Part shown: piece by piece, positions 46,001 to 57,300 of the stretch
How the letters are laid out: every line of letters begins with the position of its first letter
Position numbering within the stretch: position 1 is the stretch's first letter
Assembly (NCBI GenBank): GCA_001936135.1
Contig: CP012813.1
Span: 1 to 64,000 of the forward strand
DNA from: Saccharomycopsis fibuligera x Saccharomycopsis cf. fibuligera
Taxonomy: Eukaryota; Ascomycota; Saccharomycetes; Ascoideales; Saccharomycopsidaceae
Reading direction: 5' to 3'
Length of the DNA: 64,000 nucleotides
Made by a program: the position numbers and the translations under genes
The notes under the pieces: generated by a model
The model's database searches: none
What the model saw: only the letters and a program-made list of their open reading frames with translations
Told to the model about the DNA's origin: nothing

Positions 46001-47666
46001 TGATCTCAAGATTTTTATTATTTTTCCATTATATCTTTCAGCGATACCATTTTGCGTTGGTGTGAATGCTGTACTAGTGGTATGGATGATGTTGTGTTAA
46101 TTTAAATATTCCTGAAAGATATTATTTGTATACTCAGTTCCATTGTCTGTGTGCAAAGCTTTGATGTGGCAATCATATTGATTCATGATTTTCTGGTGGA
46201 ATTGTTCAAAAGCGTTTGTGACATTTGCACCTGTCTTGTTTTTAATAGGGTATAACCAATCATATGTGGAATAATTATCAAGGAATGTAACAACAAGTTG
46301 TTTGAATTTATTCTTGACTTTGATCTCCACAACATCTGAATGAATAGTGACAAATGGAATTTTCGCGTTATGTTTGTCGCGACTACCTTCTATGGCTGAT
46401 GCGGCAGTTGTTTTTGATTGCAAACAAGTAGCACATTCTTGTTCATTTTGTATTTTTTCTTTTGTTCTAATATCTTTTGCTTTTATCATTTGTTTCAAGT
46501 ATTTATTGTTGGTATGCAATAGTTTGCGATGGATATTGTGTATTGTTTTGGTTTTGATCATTTTGGATGTGAGGTATGAATATCCTTCTTCTCTTATTAA
46601 ATTGTAATTTTTGTTTTTATAAATCAAACGTGGTTTAGATGAGTACCATATGTTTTTGTTGAAAAGATCATTTTCAGCTAGAATGTTATCCTCGATGGCT
46701 TTTGATATTAACACGTCAATAGTGATTTTCTTGGTTCCGAGGATGAGATCGAATTTTCCTTTAGCATTTATCAATGTTTCAGTTGCATTCGTGGCGTGGC
46801 AGATTTCGTTTGTTTCAACAATATCATAGAGGTAATCTTCGTCACTGAAGATGGTAGCTTGAGCACCACTATCAATGAATATGTTGGTAATGATATCTGA
46901 CTTATTGTCTTCTCGAAACAAATTTTGAATTTTTGTATGGCTTTTTCTTTTGCGTGGAACTCGCCTCTTCTGGTTCCTCCTCGTCTTGTTTCTTGTGGTA
47001 TTGGTGCTTGAATTGTTTAAAATGATTCACTCTTCTGCTATCGACCACAGTTTGGTAGTGATTCTCAATCATTTCCGAGACATTGTCCAATTTTCTTTGA
47101 TTTGGTATCATGTTCACCACAGTTCGAACTTGTATTATAGGGCCACGAAGTCCCTGAAGAATTTGTTCAGTTAATGCTTCATCATTCAAAGGTATTTAAC
47201 TCTGTCTGCCATTGCTTTTAAGCGTCTGATTTCTTTGACAAACTTATCGGCATCATAATTACCTGCATAACGAATGTTGTTAGCTTGTTTCACCATTTCG
47301 TATGGTTCAACGATGTACTTGGTAGCTTTCATAATTTTGAGTAAAGTTTTGCAGACATGTTGTTCTTCATCAAGAAGATCGCCATCATCACCAACAGTTG
47401 CTTTAAGGATTGAGTTTATCCACCATTGTTCTTTATCAGTTAGCTTTGGAAATTCATCACTGTTTTTTTAAGGCTGTGTAATGAACTCTGAGACACCATT
47501 AATGTCCAACATAGAGAGAATATATTGCATTTGACGAAAATATTGTTTTTTGTTTCTAAAGGTTAAAATATCCATCTGTGTTCTGATATCTTTGAGCAAC
47601 GTGATTGGGTTGATGCCCTGAATAGCGTATGTTACGCTAGCAGCGGAGTTCGCACCATTCCGGACT

Positions 47667-47976
47667 TGGGAGTCTTTCGTATCTTTAGAGTCCATCATTT
47701 GATTGTTAAAGCCTTATGTTTCTAATCTAACTAAATAGTAATAAATATATAACAATGTTGGGTTCAACCGTATATAAATAATAATCAGACTGAATACAAC
47801 ACAAATTAGCGTTGAGCTATTAATAGTAGTGAATACACAATATGTCTCATACTAAATACTGTACTATGTGAAATGTGCATATTGTAGAATCAAATAGAAG
47901 ATTAAAGAAAAATATTGAGTAAATAATATGACGTATTTGTACGTCGATATAAAGGTTTAGAACTCAATGTTCCTCA
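47667..47976 (-). repeat. LTR E, 5' copy
   Basis: TGGGAGTCTTTCG to GTTCCTCA, 310 bp. Confidence 0.82.
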
Positions 47977-48149
47977 ATTTTCAACAAATATGTCGGAGTG
48001 CTCCTGAGCTTGAACAGGCTTTACTATCTTAGATAACTTGGCTTTGAATCAAAACTATTATTAAAGACAGACAACTACTGGAATGTAATCAGCGTCGTGT
48101 CTGATTTGTTCAACAAAAACTTTGATCTCCCCAAACAAGGGAGTTGAAA
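47977..48149. other. Unassigned sequence beside tRNA-Lys
   Basis: No coding frame or repeat match found. Includes the TTTT tract that terminates the minus-strand tRNA-Lys. Confidence 0.5.
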
Positions 48150-48234
48150 AGCCCCACGCGGGGCTCGAACCCGCAACCTTTCGATACCTCTAGTTATTAA
48201 GAGTCGAATGCACTACCGATTGTGCTAGCGAGGC
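48150..48234 (-). tRNA. tRNA-Lys(CTT) with 12-nt intron
   Basis: Minus strand: acceptor GCCTCGC/GTGGGGC with two G-T type wobbles, D stem GCAC/GTGC, anticodon stem TTCGA/TCGAA, loop CTCTTA plus A38 with a 12-nt intron after position 37, T arm GCGGG-TTCGAGC-CCCGC. Anticodon CTT reads AAG. TTTT follows. LTR B begins 12 bp upstream of the mature 5' end. Confidence 0.92.
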
Positions 48235-48246
48235 GCCTTGGGGTTT

Positions 48247-48767
48247 TGTAACAAATCAGTCCCAGATAGCTCTTAGGCAACGATAGCTCCTAGGTAACGG
48301 TAGCTCCTAGGTAACGGTAGCTCCTAGGTAACGAGCTCCTAACAATAACTATATAAGTAGCTAAGTTCGTCTTTATTATTATTATGTATTCTGTATAGAT
48401 AACAGTAAGCGAAGTCATCTTCCTTTTATTACAATATACTTATCTCCTTTACTTTATCTTGAGTCTTATCTCTCTTCCTAGTCGATCCTAGAAAATAACT
48501 ATGAATCCTGAAACCTTCTCACGTCTTAATTCAGACCCTTTAACCCCATCTCTTACAGGTTTTGTTGCGAACATTTTCCGTTATTGTATTTGTCGCGAAC
48601 ATGTTCCTTTATCGGATACACATTCCTGATCAGTCTGTGTTCACAATCAGTCTAGACAAGAGTAACCCTAGTTTGCTATCGAAAATCTTGTATAAAGGTC
48701 GGCGTTGTGTTCCTTCTAACTTGTGTATATAGCGATGGGCGGAATAAACGATAAGCCGGATATACCC
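48247..48767 (+). repeat. LTR B upstream of tRNA-Lys, 3' end replaced
   Basis: Starts TGTAACAAATCAG with about four 17-bp units (48267-48338) and a variant middle containing an extra GCGAACATGTTCC segment. It runs to GGATATACCC, where LTR A follows. Confidence 0.88.
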
Positions 48768-49099
48768 TGTTGGATTTATACCAATTAACATCTTTCATAA
48801 CGTTCATTTGGTATAATCTCCTTTTTGGTAAACTGCCTTTTGCGGCCGAGAACATTTGGGCGAGGAATGAGATTATTATATATAGTCTGAAAAACAGAAT
48901 GTTTTTATTTAGTGATATAGTTTATAATAAAAGTAAGGAATATAAGTCCAATTTCATCACTCAGCTAAGTTTCATTACCTAACTAAGATTTCAGTAAGTG
49001 GCTACCCTTCACTACTACAGCAGAGACTAATTTAACCAGTGCTACTCAGAGGAGATAACCTCAGGTATGGGTAACAGATCTAGTCACTATACTCTGAAA
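48768..49099 (+). repeat. LTR A, short variant (332 bp)
   Basis: TGTTGGATTTATACC to ACTCTGAAA. Same short form as 54060-54391. Joined to the LINE just before ORF1. Confidence 0.87.
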
Positions 49100-49700
49100 G
49101 TTTCAATATGAATCCATCAAATGAGATCCCAAATGATACATTCCCTTACTCCTCAGAGTATCCCAACGATCCACCTGATCCCCTAACACATCCTGGACCA
49201 CCCTAGTCAACCGCGGTTGAGAACCCTCCTAGCACGGATGTTTCAGTTTCCTCGGATACGGAAGCCGCAGTTCACCAAGATCCGTCCCGCGGACCGGCTC
49301 AAAGTACCAGCCAACTATTGAACCATTCCACTGAATCATTTGAAACCCAAAAAGATGAAGAACCTTACGTTCAAGCTGAGCCTTTTACCATTGAAAACTC
49401 CATCTCTCCACCATCAACCCACCCTATTTCCAATTCTGAATCTCAAATTGAAAATTTTTCATCCGTCTTACCTAATGACTTACTAAGCAGAAAGGGCGCG
49501 GATCCAACTTGCGCTGCACCTCCTGAACATGCACCAGAAGCTGTTGATCCTCCATCACCATCTGTTTTGTCTAATCCCTCTGTTTCAATTTCAAAAACCA
49601 CTAACATTAACTTAAAAACCATAAAACTCCAAAAATAAAAAAAAATCCAACAAAATCCAACAATCTTAAAAAACACTTTTTCACATTCTTCAGTTAATAT
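48768..49700. repeat. IR3 left arm
   Basis: LTR A (short variant) joined to the LINE sequence just before the ORF1 start. The inverted partner is 53460-54391 (sum about 103159). Both arms share the same LTR-to-LINE junction, eight to nine bases before the ORF1 ATG, so they descend from one joined sequence. They differ by a few percent, more than the IR1 arms, so this repeat is older or less homogenised. The outer end is approximate. Confidence 0.8.
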
Positions 49701-51030
49701 TAATAAAAACCAAAAAAAAAAATAATACTCTCTCTGTTTCCTTTGTTCCACATGTTTCCCCCAATGACATTAGCTCGATTTTGCCAACTGTCCCTTCTAC
49801 CTCAGATCCTTCAAACAGTAATCAAATTCAGCAGCAAAATCAAAATGATCCACGCCCAGCTAATACCACTGATTCAGCTGCTTCATCTGCCTCAACTGCC
49901 TCATCTGCATCTTCTGCCTCACCTGACTCAACTAAAGAAACGTCTCCACCTGATTCAACTCCTTCAACTGCGTCCATTGAGGATACACATCAGGACATTA
50001 TCTGAAAAGAAACACTGAAAAAGCTCTATGCCGATCAGGCCTCTAAACGTGCGAATCATAACGTAACAACGAGCTCCGCGTCACTTCCAAACCCTAGCGT
50101 CAAACGCCCTGCTATCGACGTTTTCCAAACTGAATTTGAATGGGCCCGTATCTATGATTCGGAATATTTTCCTTTTGCTGATGTTTTGTCAAAACTAACT
50201 GCCATGAAATACTTGCTGCTGATGTTTACACCTTTACGGATACAACTTTTGCTGGTTCTGATGAAAAGGTCACCTCTGCGACTACAATCATGAAAATGGA
50301 CGTATTCTATAAATCATATACTTCAAAACAGCTCCAGGACGAGGGCCTCCGGTTTAAAACCACAGACCTCCTGCAAAAAGACTATATTGACTTCATCGTC
50401 AACTGTTCTCAAGAGAATGACATTTTCGCAACTGTGGACATTCCATTAGCTGTCTTCCAACAATACTCTTTAGCAACACATAAATCCTCTATTGCTAAAT
50501 CTATCAAAATGTTGGCACAAACCACACTTGAAAAGTATGCTAGTACGATGGGAGATGTATCCTTATTCACCTTTTTGAAAGAAACTTGTGAAACTATCGA
50601 ACCTCACATCATAATCAGAAACGAGCGTATTGTCATTAAACAATCCATTTTCTATAAGGGTCCACTTTATAAGCCATTCTTCCACAATGCCAAAGAAATT
50701 TTCTTTACATTTTTGAGAGACCAGTTAGTTGTGAAGCTACCAGAAGATGAATAATGCCCACAAGTTTTCATGGCAATGTCAAATGAAAGCAAGGTCTCTC
50801 ATCTCTTGGGGTTCATAATTACAGCTTTTGTTTTCTAATCAAAGCTAATCTGGACAGGAACTCGCGTCCCTCAGACGAGTACAGGCCACTTACAGATTGC
50901 CAGGATGATATTGACATAAATGAGATTGGATTAGAGAAATCTGCTTCTCTCCTACGAGGTCATTAACCTCAGTGTAGGCTCAATGGACCGGTCGCTGTCC
51001 ATAATTCCATCAGTTACGACGAAATCAAAA
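49108..51030 (+). pseudogene. LINE ORF1, decayed copy
   Basis: ATG at 49108. Stops near 49205 and 49636, a frameshift near 49720, TCA at the first and TGA at the second variable position (near 50003), a frameshift near 50208 and a stop near 50753. The central zinc-knuckle portion is missing: sequence jumps from the VVKLPEDE region (50755) to the SRPPDEDSPL tail (~50860). Confidence 0.85.
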
Positions 51031-51745
51031 TTATGATATCATACTCCTGCAAGAAGTTAGAAAAGGTGAAAAGTATCACCACTTAGATCCTGACAAACAA
51101 CTCATCACTAACAAAGCTTCAAATCCACGCACAGGTATACTTATCACAAAAAAGATAAATATACTCAAAAAAAATATAATTGACGTTTTATATCCGGCAT
51201 CTAAAGCCAAGCACAAAACAGACATTATCATAGAAGTAACACCAACAATATACTACTGGATCATAAATATATATAATCCCACCGGTGAAAAAAAAAGAGC
51301 ACAAGTGTTTCTTCAAAACGCCACTAGCAACGCACTACAAGATTATCGAAGAACTTTTAGAAAACAGTATCCAAACGCACATCTCTATATCATTTTCGCG
51401 GGTGACTTTAACAATGTTGTGGATATGCAAGAAACGGGTACCCGTATTCAACATGCTCCAGACACTTAAGATACCAAAAAAATTCGAAACTCATTGAGGG
51501 CACTCATCCACAATAACAATCTGAAGAATGTTTACCGCCAACTCAACCTCCATAACATAAAAAATTCCTTCACCAACAGAACTACCAAAGGGCATGAGGA
51601 AAGTAATAAAAGGCTTGATAGACTCTATATCAGTAAATTGATTAGAAGCAACAAAATTCGTCTCTGGATGCTACAGAAAAACCATTTAAAGGGATCATCC
51701 CATGAAAAGCTTGTCCTAAAACTTGTCCATCCCCTGACTAAGCTC

Positions 51746-52179
51746 TGTTGAAAGTGATAATTCAAAGATCGCTCCAGTTGCTTTTAGAAAGTTCTAAAAT
51801 ACTCTATGAATTTCCAGAGGATACGATGTTGTTCCAGAATGTTCGATGATCTACGAGTCATATACCTGAAAGCTCTAGAATGTTTTATGATGTTCCATGA
51901 AGTTGCATAAAGTTCTATGAGTTTCCATACATTTCCATGCAGTTACATGCATATCCGTGCAGTTCGGGAATATTCCAGAAGAGTCTATGTGGCCACATTG
52001 GTCGTGCATTGGTTCCGGCACAGCCACCCTAACCTACTATAAATAAGGGGCATCTCCCCCATCTTTGTGACTGATTGAAGTTTTTCACACATAGGATATA
52101 GTTGATAACAGCAAGTGTTTTGTGATTTATTTTGAGGATATAACGTTATGTCAAGTGATAGGCTTATCAAACAACAACA
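51746..52179 (+). repeat. Solo LTR D (434 bp) with target duplication
   Basis: TGTTGAAAGTG to CAACAACA, flanked by AGCTC (51741-51745) and AGCTT (52180-52184), a 5-bp target duplication with one later change. Internal sequence of this family is not present in the window. Carries heat-shock-like elements and a TATA box (TATAAATA at 52038-52045). Confidence 0.92.
51787..51980 (+). promoter_or_regulatory. Heat-shock-element cluster in LTR D
   Basis: Alternating GAA/TTC triplets with 2-nt gaps, the Hsf1 binding pattern: GAAagTTC at 51787-51794, TTCcaGAAtgTTC at 51832-51844, a near-match GAAagCTCtaGAAtgTTT at 51868-51885 and the perfect four-unit TTCggGAAtaTTCcaGAA at 51963-51980, about 58 bp before the TATA box. 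Binding by Hsf1 is inference from the pattern. Confidence 0.72.
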
Positions 52180-52391
52180 AGCTTCCAGCTTGGTTCAAAC
52201 TTACCGATAAGATGTTAAACAGTATATCATAAGTTCATATTCCAGCCTCACTCACATCAACAAGCGAGCCTATTATTGGTACTCGCAACCATTGTTAGCT
52301 GATCAAGCATCTTGAAAGACGCATACCGGAGTTTGAAGAACTAGTCTTTAAACTGCCAACTGTCATCATCACATAAACAAAATCTTCTAAC

Positions 52392-53339
52392 TGTTGGAGT
52401 GCAGGTATCACTCAACTTAATTACGGTATTAGCACTCCTTTACTGTTCCTAGTTTGTGGTAATTATTTTACTATTCTTACTTTATTATTTTTACGTATCG
52501 CTTCTAAGGCGCGCAATTCTGCTCCCCTACCTCAGTGGGGCCCTCACTCCTAGAGCTACTGTTTGATCTTTACGACTTTCTGGTATCTTCTGATTTTCTA
52601 TGAGAACTCATATCGTCGCTAGGCATCTTAAAACAAGTTGTGCATCAAAGGCATTAAGTAACAATCATTAATGAGGCCAGATCCGGCTGTCAAACCCCCA
52701 AGTACGATATTAAAGGAGGGTATTGTATTTTGTATTACAATAATACTACGGCAAGGCTTGTTCTGTCTGAGTAATATTATTATAATAAGTATTATCATTG
52801 TGATCGTTCAGTTATTTTTATATAACTGTATCTCTTTTTCAAGTTTCCTTCCTTCTTACTTGTCCTGTCTCCAATTTTTCTATTTGTAAACATAATATGC
52901 TTTTGTGTTAGTTATGCGCGTACATGGGACACACAAGCGTCATAACGTTTACAGCATAGTATTGGCAAGCGGCCATTACCCTCAAATTTCCTGCTAATTC
53001 TCTGGGTTTACCTTACTGTTCTGTGGGTCAGCAGCTTCACCTTTGTTGCTGTGTTACATGATCAGAGTGAATCTATACCAATAGTCTGGTATATGGCATA
53101 TACAAATACTATGGTTTGGAAGTCATAACTGTGTGGCCGTGCATGTACTTGCACGACTATCATGAAGGCAGAACAAGCACCAATGAAAAAAAATAAAAAG
53201 ATGGTTAACATTATTATAAAGTTAACTATGCTTCTCCTGTCTTTGATTTTTCTTTTGTTTACTTCCCTGGTTCATCTCTGATAATTTTATACCGGTCATT
53301 ACAACACGATACTTTACGCGTTCAAAAGTGTGAACAAAT
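52392..53339. other. Unassigned 0.95 kb, possible LTR remnant
   Basis: No good coding frame. A purine tract TAAAGGAGGG (52711-52720) precedes a TG...CA segment, 52724-52892 (TGTATTTTGTATTAC to TTTGTAAACA), which could be a small 3' LTR. TGTTGGAGTGCAGG at 52392 could start another. Neither repeats in the window. Confidence 0.35.
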
Positions 53340-54051
53340 TTGAGTACTGTGCCAAGGACATGAGGTAAGAGGGACAGTTGGCAAAAAACATATAATGTCA
53401 TTGGAGAAAGCAGGTGGGACAAAGGAAACATATGAAACAGGTTTCCTTGGCTTCTATCTTAATTTACTATAGAACGTGAAAAAATGGTTTTAAGATTGTT
53501 GGATTTTGTTGGACGTTTTTTGATTTTTGGAGTTTTAAGGTTTGTAAGTTAATGTTAGTGGTTTTTGAAATTGACACAGAGGGATTAGACAAAACAGATG
53601 GTGATGGAGGATCAACAGCTTCTGGTGCATGTTCAGGAGGTGCAGCGCAAGTTGGATCCGCGCCTTTTCTGCTTAGTAAGTCATTAGGTAAGACAGGTGA
53701 AAAATTTTCAATTTGAGATTCAGAATTGGAAATAGGGTGGGTTGATGGTGGAGAGATGGAGTTTTCAATGGTAAAAGGCTCAGCTTGAACGTAAGGTTCT
53801 TCATCTTTTTGGGTTTCAAATGATTCAGTGGAATGGTTCAATAGTTGGCTGGTACTTTGAGCCGGTCCGCGGGACGGATCTTGGTGAACTGCGGCTTCAG
53901 TATCCGCGGAAACTGAAACATCCGTGCTAGGAGGGTTTTCAACCGCGGTTGACAAGGGTGGTCCAGGATGTGTTGGCAGATCAGGCGGATCGTTGTAATA
54001 CTCTGAGGAGTAAGGGGATGTGTTATTTGGGATCTCATTTGATAAATTCAT
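53340..54051 (-). pseudogene. LINE ORF1, N-terminal part
   Basis: ATG 54049-54051 (MNLSNEIPNNTSPYSS), open to 53467, then decayed similarity (GGGACAGTTGGCAAAA, GGTGGGACAAAGGAAACA) to about 53340. The Ser/Pro/Glu-rich N-terminal part only. Joined at 54060 to LTR A. Confidence 0.85.
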
Positions 54052-54391
54052 ATTGAAACTGTCAGAGTATAGTGACTAGATCTGTTACCCATACCTGAGG
54101 TTATCTCCTCTGAGTAGCACTGGTTAAATTAGTCTCTGCTGTAGTAGTGAAGGGTAGCCACTTACTGAGATCTTAGTTACGTAATGAAACTTAGCTGAGT
54201 GATGAAATTGGACCTATATTCCTTACTTTTATTATAAACTAGATCACTAAATAAAAACATTCTGTTTTTCAGACTATATATAATAATCTCATTCCTCGCC
54301 CAAATGTTCTCGGCCGCAAAAGGCAGTTTACCAAAAATGATATTATACCAAATGAACGGTATGAAAGACGTTAATTGGTATAAATCCAACA
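53460..54391. repeat. IR3 right arm
   Basis: Inverted partner of 48768-49700, made of LINE ORF1 5' sequence and the short-variant LTR A. This LTR also serves as the 3' LTR of the copia A element at 54060-59989. Confidence 0.8.
54060..54391 (-). repeat. LTR A short variant, 3' LTR of element
   Basis: 332 bp; inverted mate of 48768-49099. Confidence 0.88.
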
Positions 54392-54397
54392 TACCCC

Positions 54398-57300
54398 TTA
54401 AACTGTATTTCGTGGCTCAAAAACTAAGTCACATATGTTACTCATAATCACCGTAGTAACTGGCTTTGTGAGTATATCTGCTAACTGTAGTGATGACGGT
54501 ACATGCTCAATGGTAAATTCATTTCCCTGGTATCTGTCTAGGGCAACGTTCAAACGCACAGCATAATGTTTAGATTTTGATGAAAAATTACCATTGATGA
54601 CTTTCTTTATGGCAGACGTATTGTCAACCTTCAATAAGTATGGTAATCTTTCTTTAACGAGACCAACGAATATCAATAACTCATTTAGCCAAGACGCTTC
54701 ATTAGTAGCTGCAGTAACCGCTTGCAATTCTGCTTCAGTTGATGATTGACACGTTAAAGCTGTTTGTGTGGATTTCCAGTGAATGTTGGCATTATTTAAG
54801 CGAAAGAGGTATCCTATTGTAGACCGCCTATTCTCTGGTTCTTGTGCATAATCGCTATCACTGTAACCTATTAGTCTCTTATCGCTTTTATCTTCTCCAT
54901 ATCTAAGCGCTTTTTCCTTTGTCTGTAGTAGATAGCCGAATACTCTAATAATTTCGTCAAACAAGACTCGGTGTGGATAGTGGGAAAATTTAGCTAGGTA
55001 ATTTATCGCATAAAGCGCATCTGGCCGACTCATTGTTCCAATATATAATAATGTGCCGATCAATCTTCGATACCGGGTTACCCTTGTGTTCAACTCTCGT
55101 TGATCGACGTCGAGTGGGTGATCATTTCTATTAAAGTAGAAACCTGGTGTCAATGGTGTTTTTAGCATTCTGTTGGGGCTTTGTATATCATACTCCCTGC
55201 AGGAGTTAATGATGTACTGCTCTTCATCTAGCAGAATGCTGACCACTTGGTTGTCGTCACCTCTCTCCACTTTTAGGTCTGTACCTAGAAATTTCTGCTT
55301 GCCATCGTGATCTGCTGCAATGATCTTGATTGTGTATTTTGCCATTAGCAGGCGGATAATAGAGTCTAATTCGTGTTAACTATCAGCAGTTATAAGGAAA
55401 TCATCAACAAAAATCCCAATAATTGCACAAACTATTCCTTCCATATTTACCTTAATAAAGGTGCTTGGAAATGCATGGTTCTTCTTAAATCCTAGCTCAG
55501 TAAGATAGTTTGAAATGTTGTTGTGCCATAGATTTCCACTTTGTCGTAAACCGTAAAGAGCCTTGCGTAATCGGTATATGACTTTCTCCCCGGGGTTTAC
55601 CGTTACATTACACTGGATACCTTGTGGTCTGTGAATATAGACCTCTTCTCGCAAATCAGCATTTAAATAGGCCGTAGTTACATCAATCTGTGCAAAATAC
55701 CAGCTTTGCATCGCTGTAGCGGCCATGATAGATCTGGCTATCTCCGCCCGAAGTGTTGGGGAATAGGTATTCACGAAAGTCTCGGAGTTTTGGATGTCTC
55801 CTCTAGCGACCAATCGTGCCTTTTCGCGCCCATCACTTTTTCGGGAGAAGACCCAGCGAGTGGGAATTGCTTTGCGCAACTTAGCCAGATCTGATGTCAC
55901 AATGGGGATGGGATCCCAGGTCATGAGCGATTTGTGTGACATTATTTCCTTTTTGATAGCATCATGGAACCCTGGTAACTGTGTGGCTGTTAGGTACGAT
56001 CTCGGTATGGATGCTAAAGCATGCACCTTAACTCGTTTTACCTTGAGGTTTGTATTATGCGTAGTTGGTTTTCTTTTAAGGCTTGTGAAAGACTTGAGCC
56101 AAAATGGGGTGGTTGGTTTGTTCTTCGAACCTCCACTTTGAGTGTTTGTGTCGCTCGGATTTGATTGGCGACTTGGTATCAGCTTCACTGGCGGGAACAT
56201 CGTGCGCGATGAGCCTAAGCAGCCTTGTTCAATGGGTAGGTGTTGCTCATCAAGTAATTGAGACAGTTTTAGCCCGTCCTCAATGGGTAGTAGTTGCTTA
56301 TCCAATATTGTAGGCAGTCTTAGACCGTCCTCATTGGGTAGTAGTTGCTCATTAGGTAGGTGAGACACTTTTATCCCGTCCTCAATGGGTAGTATTTGCT
56401 TATCAAGTATTTGAGGCATTTGTATCCCGTCCTCATTGGGTAGTATTTGTTCATCAATTATTTGAGGCAATGTTTGCCCGTCCTCATTGAGTGGTTGTTG
56501 TTCGTCATGAATGTCTGAAAGTTTGCGTTTTGTGTTTTTCGCAGGCGCGACCGGTGTCTGGGAGTCTTCCTCGTCAGAGACGATGACCTGTTCTATGGAG
56601 GTTTTGGAATGCTCTTCGTTTGTAACACTGGTACTCAGTGCCAATGATGGCCACTCGCTGCTCAGATCCAAAACATCGCGGTTGTTATTGTTATTATCAA
56701 ATTCTAGTCGTCTCGAATTTCCAAGATAACTTTGTTTTTGTTCCTGTACATCATTGCCATATTCATCATCATCCTCTTCTCCCATCGCTTCTTCTTCTTC
56801 TGCATCAGTTTCTTGCATAGCTGGGTGTTCGTTACGATCACTGGCAACTTGCTCATTTTCATATGAGTCCATACTTTCTTCATCATTCCCAGAATCGTAT
56901 ATCTCCTCGACATGTTCTTGCCCCCTTGAGTTTATCTCGTTGTGATCTTCAACAGAAAAGTCATACTGAGTGTCATTTTCAAATGCCATGTTGTCGAGTT
57001 TTCCACCACTTATTTTGAGGTTTATGTAATCTGGGTAGAGGATACTTTGTCTAAAGAAACGAACATGACGAGTATATTCAAAGAATCCCTTCTTCATCAG
57101 TGGGACTGGAATGAAGGTTGTTACTCCGTATGTTTGTTCATCATGTCCCAAATAGATTCCTATGTGGCTTCTGGTCTCAAGTTTTCCTTCGTTTGGTGGA
57201 ATGTGAACACTCACAATCTCCCGAATATACGTAGTCGCCTAGAATCAAGTGGCTCTAGTCCTATTAGTTTAGCTGCGGATGTCTTTATCTTCGTATTATA

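Larger units (their letters stand above)
42714..47976 (-). mobile_element. copia-type LTR element E (old fossil)
   Basis: 5.26 kb minus-strand element: 5' LTR 47667-47976, 3' LTR 42714-43023 (310 bp each, nearly identical). Parts in order: gag-like pieces (47.7-46.9 kb), protease (FIDSGAQATIF), integrase (CATCLQSK, HSDVVEIK, HTDNGTEYTNN), a long acidic linker with EQELEPEQELEPDQ repeats, RT (CARGDQEKDG, CDVKNAYTHADID, QKSLYGLKTSGRNFYHH) and RNase H (TTLSPAECEMAG, NRHVNIRLAYCRQYI). Broken, with about six or more breaks, so coding decay is greater than in A or C although the LTRs are alike. Only one copy in the window. Confidence 0.9.
51033..52391 (+). pseudogene. LINE ORF2 N-terminal part, split by LTR D
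   Basis: Begins at YDIILLQEVRKGEKYHH without the first ~29 codons, then ITKKINIL, IINIYNPTGEKKRAQ, IIFAGDFNN, a stop near 51469 and KRLDRLYIS. Solo LTR D sits at 51746-52179 with target duplication AGCTC/AGCTT, after which ORF2 resumes (SSLVQTYR.. region) and decays by 52391. Confidence 0.85.

Noticed and set aside
52671-52889. 72-residue open frame with a hydrophobic stretch
   Set aside because: Low-complexity AT-rich sequence in a possible LTR; no homologue recognised.
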